Shown: piece by piece, positions 56,602-64,000 of the stretch
Numbering within the stretch: the stretch's first letter is position 1
Layout: each line of letters begins with the position of its first letter
DNA from: Zingiber officinale
Taxonomy: Eukaryota; Streptophyta; Magnoliopsida; Zingiberales; Zingiberaceae
Assembly (NCBI RefSeq): GCF_018446385.1
Contig: NC_055996.1
Location: 16,541,317 to 16,605,316 of the forward strand
DNA length: 64,000 bases
Direction of reading: 5' to 3'
Translations under genes and position numbers: made by a program
Notes under the pieces: generated by a model
Seen by the model: the letters and a program-made list of their open reading frames with translations, nothing else
Told to the model about the DNA's origin: nothing
Database searches by the model: none

Positions 56602-57686
56602 GATTAGGCCGAACTTCTGCAAGACGGTTACGTTCTTGAAAATTTTGACAGAGGTGGGCTCGTTGCTTGCTTGCTGTCGATAAGAACACCGGTGGCAGTA
56701 GCATTTGATCCTTCAACAACATATCGCTTCCTGTAAATTAAGTCTCTTCTTTTTCTTCTTGAAGAAGTCCCGTTGTAGCAATATTGTATTGCTCAAACGT
56801 AGCGGGGGAAATTATATGGTGTTATATATGCTATCGAAATATAATCTTGAGAGTGGAAAGTGAAGTAGGATCGGTGAGGAAGTACTTAAGCAGGATCGTG
56901 AAGATCCCACCTCTATTCCATCGATTTCACATTTGATTTTATTTCTTGTAATTTCAATTCTTATCATGGTTGGTGTTTCTTTTGGTTTTACTAATTCTTC
57001 ATTGTGCCATATTGCCATGTCTTGTATATGATGATTTCAGAACATCTCGTTTCAGGTGATGCGTAAAATCTGCATGTCTTGAAGCTTTAGCGAATCTATC
57101 AACCGATAACCGAGAACTTAATGGTAAGTTTCTCACACGGCAGCTGGGTGTATGTCACATTGCATGAAGTTAAATTTTAGTATATAGAAGTTATTCAGTT
57201 TTTTTCTTCAAAATTCCTTAATGGCTTTTAGTGACCTTTTGATTACTAAAAGATCATTAAGTTTTTTTTTTAAACTAAAACAATCTTTTTATGGTCATAT
57301 AACAATTGTGATATAATCATTGAGTTTACGATATTCCTAAAAGTTTATTCATATATAATTCTTATTATTTTTTTAATCACTACTTAGATGACAATCAAAA
57401 TATTTGAGTAAAACACTTTAATAATTTTCTTTTGTTTTTCAAATGATAATATAAGATCATTATTATTTTTTATAATATTCTTAAAAGTCTATTCATTTTT
57501 TAAAAATTATTATTTTAATGGTAAAAATGATTAAATAAAATCGTCGCCATTTGTTAATAAATAAACTTAAACTAAAAATCAGGCTTTGGTAAAGCCTCCC
57601 AGTCACAGCCCTATTTTCTTTCTGCTTTTGTACCGATCTGTGTTCTATCTGCAGATTCCCTCCTTCCCCAAATATGGAACTATAAA
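56602..57686. other. 3' region of the transporter gene and intergenic spacer
   Basis: The first 300 or so bases are probably 3' untranslated. The rest is AT-rich. From about 57590 the sequence becomes pyrimidine-rich and is likely the leader of the next gene. No other gene is seen. Confidence 0.6.
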
Positions 57687-60600
57687 ATGATCGGCATGGA
57701 TGATGTCAGAGAAAGAGGACCGGCAGCTGATGTCGTCGCCACGAGCCAAGGGGTGGTAGTTTTGTCGCGATCTCCTAATGAAAACCCTGGAGATGGCAAT
57801 CCGCCGGCGGCTGCTCTCGCCGACATCCTGAAGGCGCTCGAAGTCGTAGAGAGGGATTCCGTCGCCATTACCGAGAGCTTTACCTCCCTGTTCTCCTCCC
57901 TCCGTCTCGTTCTGGCAGAGGTATGACGTCTTTCATTCCTTAACTCTTCTCTCCGATTGAGGCGTCTGATCCACGGATAGAATCCCTTTCGAAATCATGG
58001 ATCGTTTTGGTGTTTTTTGTATAACGTCCATGTTGAGTAGTTATTTTGTATTTGACGTCAATATATCTCTCCATCTAGGGTTTTCATGTGCTTATCGTGC
58101 GGTCGTGGTTAGTGCGAGCGTTTAGGGTTGCGGCAACAAAGGGTTCGAAGTAGACGCGATTTGAGAGTGCTCTTTCATGCTGCTGCTATGTGAAGGGGCC
58201 TTTAGAATCCGTATGATTCAGGTGGGACTAATCCTCCTAACTGCTCACATTCGAACGCAAGGATTAATCCCTCCGGATCAAACGGACATGAAGATTACCT
58301 TCACCCTCAGTCACCGGGGAGGGGTGCCTTCAAATTAGTTTTTGTCCCAAAGGACAGAGACACTTCTGTGCCAGAATGTGAATTTAGTTAGAGATGGTCA
58401 CATTATAAATTCTAACTTATTAACTTGTTATCCAGTTTTCTTAGTTCAGAAATCAGAATCCATGATGAAAAGAAAAACCCTTTTATATTTCCTTACTCTA
58501 CATAGCCAAAGGATACCACTGAGGTGAACACAAAAATACTCTGTTTAGTAGGAGTGGGCATGTGTTTGATTATTGCTTATGTTCTTTTTATTGTTCAGGA
58601 TGATCAATAGATACTATAATGATTAGTAGTTGTTAAAAGTAGCTTATTAATTAGTATGTACCATTGTGATCTCTTTTTTTTTAAAAAAAAATCTGATTTA
58701 AACAAAACCAAACCAGATCCGAATTGAAATTTGCAGTTCTGTTTCAAGCCAAACCATTTCAGTTTGGTTTTGGGTTGATTTGGGTTTGGTTTTGCCTATG
58801 AAATTGGTTAACCGAACCATGCCTAACCCTTCTCTTTAGGTTTTGGAGAGAACCTCTGAACTTTTTCATTCACTCATAATGGCTTTTGTCCTTGACAATA
58901 TGCATGATTTGCAGGCCTCTAGTACCTCACTTGAGAACATGCAGTGCTTTAATGATGTCGTTGGTCGTCTACAAGAATCTGGTACCTGGGTATACCTTGC
59001 ATATAATTTAAATTTTAGTTACACTCTTTTATAGAATGTTAAATCTATCAGACATTGTCCACTTCCAAATTATAATATCAAGAATGTACCATCATTAATG
59101 ATTGAATAAGATGCTCACATATATGTCTAAGTGGTCTCCTCATGTTGAAGCATAGAAATCAACCATTCCCAACTTGAAGAACAAAGTACTAATGAAAAGA
59201 TAACTGTTAGAGAAATTAAAGTGGCACTTAGTTATCTTAATCTGAAAAAAAAACTACTCTAGAGAAATACCAAGTGAAGGTCTTGCTCCTTCACATTTTG
59301 CCTAATACAACAATGCTTCTTTTGTTTGTTCCTATAATCTTAACTATTTCGTCCATCATGCAACATTAAATTTATTATTTGGAATAAATTTTATAGGAAC
59401 ACAAACTGAATGATTTCTTAGATAACATGGTTTTTGTTTTGTTGTACCCTTATTGTGTCACTTAGAAGTGGAATAAAATCTAATGCCTTACACAATATAT
59501 GTTGAAAAGATAAATCTAACACCATATGTCGGAGGCCTTATGCATTACGTTTGGCTCCATTAATCTATACCTAAGAGATGTGGATTAAAATCTGTCATTT
59601 ATAGTTCAGTGAGGGGGCATACCAGCCTTTCTTTTATGATATGAGAATTATGTGATCTGGAACACTGAGATCATGATGGAAAAGCTGTGGGAACAATTAA
59701 TGATCTGTCTTCAGACCAAGTCATTTTTTATTTTTAGCCTGATTAGTAACTTTTTCTTGGAATTATATGCATCTTATATTCTTCAATGACATCTCTTTAA
59801 GTTGATGTGGTAAAAAAATATGCAGAATTTTCATGTGCATATTATTACTCTTTTTTGTTGTTATTTATAGCCATTATCAAAAGGTGAACCGCAAAATCTT
59901 TTATATTTTTCATTTCTTTTAGGGAAGATCATGACATCATTATCATTGCTTTGTACAGCTATTTTTTTTCCTCATACTTGATGATTAAACTATGCAATAT
60001 GAATCAATACGCTTTATTTCATCATGATCAGCCCAACCATGACTCTTATCTTTAGTCCTTAATTTGCAGCGCTTGATGCCGCAACGAAGGGCAATCATTA
60101 CATAAATTCATACCTGAGGTTCTTTCTTATTCAGTAGCTTAATATACTCTTGCCATTTGATTAATCAAACCTTTAAACATTTAATCATTAGTTTTTTTTC
60201 AATCCTTGAATATCAACCCTTGGCACATGAAAAATTCTTTCATGTATATGTTTTCCCTTTTTTCCTTTCCATTCTTTATTAAATTGTAATTTCCTAATGT
60301 AAATGTTTACTATGTTTTACATGCATGATTTTAGTGATCCATGTTTTACTTATTTCCTTTCACATGTGACTTCAATAAGTAAAGATCCACAATCGTAAGT
60401 TTATACATTTTGTTTGTTAGTTGTCAAGGCATAATGCAATCCTTAACCTTTTCTTATTTGTGCTTGGAGGTGACATTGTAGTGCCTTAGATCTATTGTGC
60501 TAATTGATGAGTGTAATTTAATTAACTTAAAATTTCCTGTTAACAAAAACATTATAAAATAAAAATTCTTTTATTCCATTTATGGCGAAACAAAATCTAG

Positions 60601-61988
60601 ACTCTTTGGGCAGTGAGTCCAGTGACCATAGATTGAATATGAAAAATAAAATCTTTCTTCTGATTTGGTGGCTCCACTACTTTGGATTATCAGTGTACTA
60701 GTGGTTAATGAAATGTTCTGTTCTTTTCAGATTGCATGAGGAAATGAGGAACTTGGAAACTCTTGCATTGCAGTTGTATCCTTGTTATTCTCATCTTTTT
60801 ATATTTCTAGAAATTAGTATCGTCTTATAGTTCTGATCTTTCAGCAATTGATCTATTTATTTCTTTTACTGATAGTAGCTTATGATTGGGTTTATGTTTG
60901 ACAAAATGTTCTCTTTCATGTGTCCTTGTAGTTGTTGCTGCAACAGTTTGAGATGTAAAGCACCAATTTCTTAAATTAGTTATCTATGAAGCAAATAGGT
61001 AATTTCGCTCACCCCGAATGCCCTTCATTGCTTGCCCCACAGCAAGATGAAGGGAGGTAAATCATGGTTCCGAGCGGCCTCCTAATTAGGAGGACATTTA
61101 ATCCTCAGGGGAATGGACCCTGCGGGAATTGACCCTTGGCCAATGAAGCAACTCTACCACCTGAGTACCAACTCGGCTACTCATGGGGGCTCTTAAGTTG
61201 GTTATCTAGGTCATACAAATTATGGATAGAGAAAATGAGTTAGGAGATTGTGAAAATCTATTATCTCTAATAAGTGTGATTATTATAGTGGAAGAAAATA
61301 ATGTGTTTATCAAATGGGAAGGATTGCTACCATCATTGATGTTAAATTTGTCGTGGTCCATTGCAACCTAGTAAGACAAAAGGTGTTCATTTCAGTTATA
61401 GATTCGTTATGTTTGTGATGGTATGTGTTAGCATTTATCAAGGTAAAAAAAAACCATATTTTTTGGATTTGTTTTTACATTGTGCGAGGAGTTATTTCCT
61501 GTCATCTCTTATTACTTTTTTGTTGGGAGTATAAATTTGTACCTTTATGGAACTTTTTCATTCCTAAACCACTAGACTAGCATAGGATGAAAAAGTAGTG
61601 CATCCTGGTGGTGTGCCAAACTCAGCAGCACTAGCCACATCATCCCCACATATTATGCTCTTGATTCATTTTGTATTTCTCTTGGCTTATGGATAAAATG
61701 CCTGCCCTATTAAGACTGCTGGATGCAGGTCAATATGTGAAAAATGTTACATTCTCAAGTATCATGAAATCAAAAACATAACTGTCTGTATCTTTATTAT
61801 TAGATCAATATATAATCATAGGTTAACCAAACCCAGATAGTTTCAAATGAAGAATATCTGTTGCATGTATATAGTAGTTTCATACTTCCTTTATTTTCAG
61901 TCTAATTCTTAACATTTGCTAAAGACAAGTATTGAGGAAGAATGTGGACTCACTGGATCAGGTTGTCGATCGACTTTTGCTTCCGTGA
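57687..61988 (+). CDS. BORCS6-like (BLOC-1-related complex subunit 6) small helical protein
   Basis: Five exons with GT-AG borders keep one frame: 57687-57920, 58915-58981, 60070-60118, 60731-60775 and 61925-61988, coding for 152 residues. The start could also be the Met three codons later. The N-terminus (1-45) is Gly/Pro/Val-rich and probably disordered. From about residue 45 the protein is helical: ALADILKALEVVERDSVAIT, SLFSSLRLVLAE, then LENMQCFNDVVGRLQES, AATKGNHYINS, EEMRNLETLALQL, ending LRKNVDSLDQVVDRLLLP. This pattern resembles the C-terminal helix of BORCS6/Lyspersin-type proteins, which in animals place lysosomes; the plant role is not established. Family assignment is from memory of the pattern, so moderately sure. 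The exon structure is firmer. Introns are long (1-1.1 kb) and hold SINE-like inserts. Confidence 0.78.
58190..58335 (+). mobile_element. Possible SINE in intron 1 of the BORCS6-like gene
   Basis: This GC-richer island in AT-rich intron DNA has a degenerate B-box-like CATTCGAACGC (about 58229-58239) and a tail region (ATGAAGATTACCTTCACC) similar to part of the SINE at 61000-61190. No clear A-box or target duplication is seen. Confidence 0.3.
61000..61190 (-). mobile_element. tRNA-derived SINE in intron 4 of the BORCS6-like gene
   Basis: On the minus strand, TAGCCGAGTTGG (complement of 61168-61179) fits the Pol III A-box consensus. GGGTCAATTCC (complement of 61125-61135) fits the B-box with one mismatch. 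The spacing of about 33 bases is that of a tRNA gene, but the stems of a real tRNA are lost and a non-tRNA body follows. Boundaries are approximate. Confidence 0.65.
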
Positions 61989-64000
61989 TTGAACATTATT
62001 TGTGAGCATTTGAAGATTGATATTACAGGTTAGCTTATATTTTTCTGTTTGCTAGAGAAATATGGTGGATTTATGTTACAAAATCCACAATCTGATCAAG
62101 ACTAATTTTATTGTTCTTATTTACAGAGTGCTCCAAGTACCAAACTCAAATGCTTTTACATTGAGCTCTTCCAAACTTATCAACATGCTTTCTCTACTTA
62201 ATGCAGCAACCTGAAATCACAATTCAACTAAATAAAGAACGAATGGTCAATTTGTTTAGCTCTATATAATAGTTGAGTGATTTCCATTGTTACATGCAAT
62301 ATTTCGGTGTTTCATGTGCATGCAATTGTATATTAAACTTCAATATACTTGTCACTTCTATATTATATTGTTTTTGAACTGCTATGCTTATGCTTATTGA
62401 AAGTATTGTCATTGACACCCTCGGTGTTCTTGCTTCTAGATCTACAAGGACGAACTGCGAGATCCTAGAAGGCTCAAAGATAAAGATAAAGTTGTCAACT
62501 GTTATTACATTCAAGTTATTTAACATTTTGCTTGTGCGGTAGCCTATAATTCTTTAGATGGATTGCTCTCTTGTGGGACGATATTTTGTGGTTGGTGATG
62601 TTGAGCTTAGTTTGGTTGTGCGGACGGGATGGTAAGGCCTACCTTTCTTCTTGTTGCTTGTCGTGTGGTGGCTAATTTGTAGTACTTCGTGGTTTGGTTA
62701 GTTGACAATTTCATTTGCCCTAGTAATTCAATTTGTGTTTGAAATGCAAGCAGTGTGTAAAACAGATATAGCTGAGAATACAACTAAATAACTTAAAGCT
62801 AAAGTAAACAAACAATGATGGAATTTAATAATTCGTAGTGAAAAATTACAATTAGCAACAGAAAATAGAGTTAAATATCTTGTAACTAAAAACGTTAACC
62901 AAAGTTAGATTGTTAACATTGAGCACGAGGATTAAATTTTTTAGCAATAAAAACTATCAACAGTTTTACATATAGAATATAAAATAAGTAAAGAAGCTCT
63001 TAGGTCCTAAGATTCGAGTTTTGGGCTCTGGGGAGGCTTTGTCAAATGAAAATCTCAAGCAATGGTGCCCACTATGAGACTTTGGAGAAGGATCATGACA
63101 GTAATTTTACTCACGCTAAAGCTCTCTTTCACAAATATTTGATTTGACCAACCTTCGAAGTGTTCAGATGATAGCATTTTGAGCATTAAACCTCTCTAAA
63201 GTATCTTAACAACTCGACTTTGATTTTGGTTAAGTCTACACGTATAGATTCAAGATTTTGTAATTCAAACATAAAGAATCCTTCAATTATTGATATTTGA
63301 GACTTACAAAAGGAAATAACATGATTGACCTTCTAATATGAGCTCCTAGGTTATAAACTTCAACATAGGTAGGATACTTGCATGCAATTACATCCTTTCC
63401 AAATTACATAAAAATAAGTTTCAGGTTTTGAATACCTCTATAAGCTTGATGATACCCTTTTGAGCGCACAACTTTATGCTCAGACCCACATGCCCGTCAT
63501 CTTTCGCTTGATTCAAGTCAACCTGCACATCAAAACTCATGAGAGACTAAAAGGTGTTGGCACAATAAATAGATCAGTCACTAAGCAAAAGCCATGGCAG
63601 CACTATGGTAATTGACAACTTCTCTATTAATAGTGTTAATTGTATCACACAAAACTAGCATTTTTATAATCAAACTCATTATCTTGAAGAGTGCATCGTC
63701 AACTAGAGTTGAGCAATGCATCCACCCATCACTACATGCTCTATCTTAGCGGATGACGAAAACATACCTGAATGAGATTGTAAGATTAGATTAGTCACAA
63801 CTGATCCATTATGTGACAAAACATCTCGAGGTCAAGGTAAGCAGTTTGAAGCTTGATTTGGATGGCTTCGATGAGAACTGATCAGTCCAAGTCAGAGAGA
63901 ATCAAATATGAAAATGGGGCGGCCAACTTTTCATATTGATAAAACAATTGAAATGGATTGGCGCTTTCCCACTCATCCATGAATCAATATCCTGCATTCA
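61989..64000. other. 3' region of the BORCS6-like gene and downstream DNA
   Basis: The first part may be 3' untranslated sequence, possibly with an intron (donor-like ACAG|GTTAGC at about 62028-62033). After about 62600 I see no gene, repeat or RNA that I can support. The small minus-strand frame at 62290-62526 has no family features. Confidence 0.5.

Noticed and set aside
61000-61190. A tRNA gene on the minus strand
   Set aside because: A and B boxes are present but the acceptor and anticodon stems do not form, and a non-tRNA body follows, so a SINE fits better.
62290-62526. 78-codon minus-strand frame
   Set aside because: Single short frame in AT-rich DNA downstream of a gene, without recognisable motifs or splice context.

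Overview
This window comes from a flowering plant nuclear genome. Evidence: plant LTR retrotransposons with a Met-tRNA-type primer site (TGGTATCAGAGC), GT-AG introns, and two host genes whose products belong to plant families. Base composition and element style suggest a monocot, possibly the ginger order (weak inference). There is no bacterial content, CRISPR array, rRNA or classical tRNA gene.

About 80 percent of the window (roughly 1-51 kb) is one nest of retrotransposons, which can be read in layers from terminal repeats and 5-bp target duplications. The outermost layer is an old minus-strand Copia element (Copia-A, about 3821-50996), whose two short LTRs now lie some 46 kb apart. It was entered by a solo LTR (5118-7722, TTATT duplication) and by a plus-strand Copia (Copia-B, 13135-49782, TTGTT duplication). 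Copia-B was then entered four times, each time by an element on the opposite strand: a Ty3/Gypsy Tat-type element (16502-27034), a chromovirus-type solo LTR (27576-29935, TCTAT), a short gag-only non-autonomous element (31022-34850, ACTGC) and a Sirevirus (36341-47753). Upstream (1-3.8 kb) are LTR pieces and a decayed PIF/Harbinger transposase.

From 51.0 to 52.5 kb lies an element with terminal inverted repeats that carries about 1 kb of purine-rich minisatellite. AT-rich intergenic DNA follows to about 54.1 kb.

The last 10 kb hold the host genes. At 54959-56601 is a two-exon gene for a glycerol-3-phosphate transporter-like MFS protein (SLC37/G3Pp type, 522 aa). It has a TATA box and a phosphate-starvation P1BS motif upstream. 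At 57687-61988 is a five-exon gene for a 152-aa helical protein resembling BORCS6 of the BLOC-1-related complex; it has a tRNA-derived SINE in intron 4. Both genes read rightward and their reading frames are open.

The points most worth a second look are: a 53-residue tandem coiled-coil repeat in the gag-only element; palindrome arrays shared by unrelated LTR families; a 500-bp patch of one Sirevirus LTR where CTG/CAG is repeatedly reduced to CG; a spliced-looking antisense gene in the Tat element; and the P1BS site of the transporter gene.
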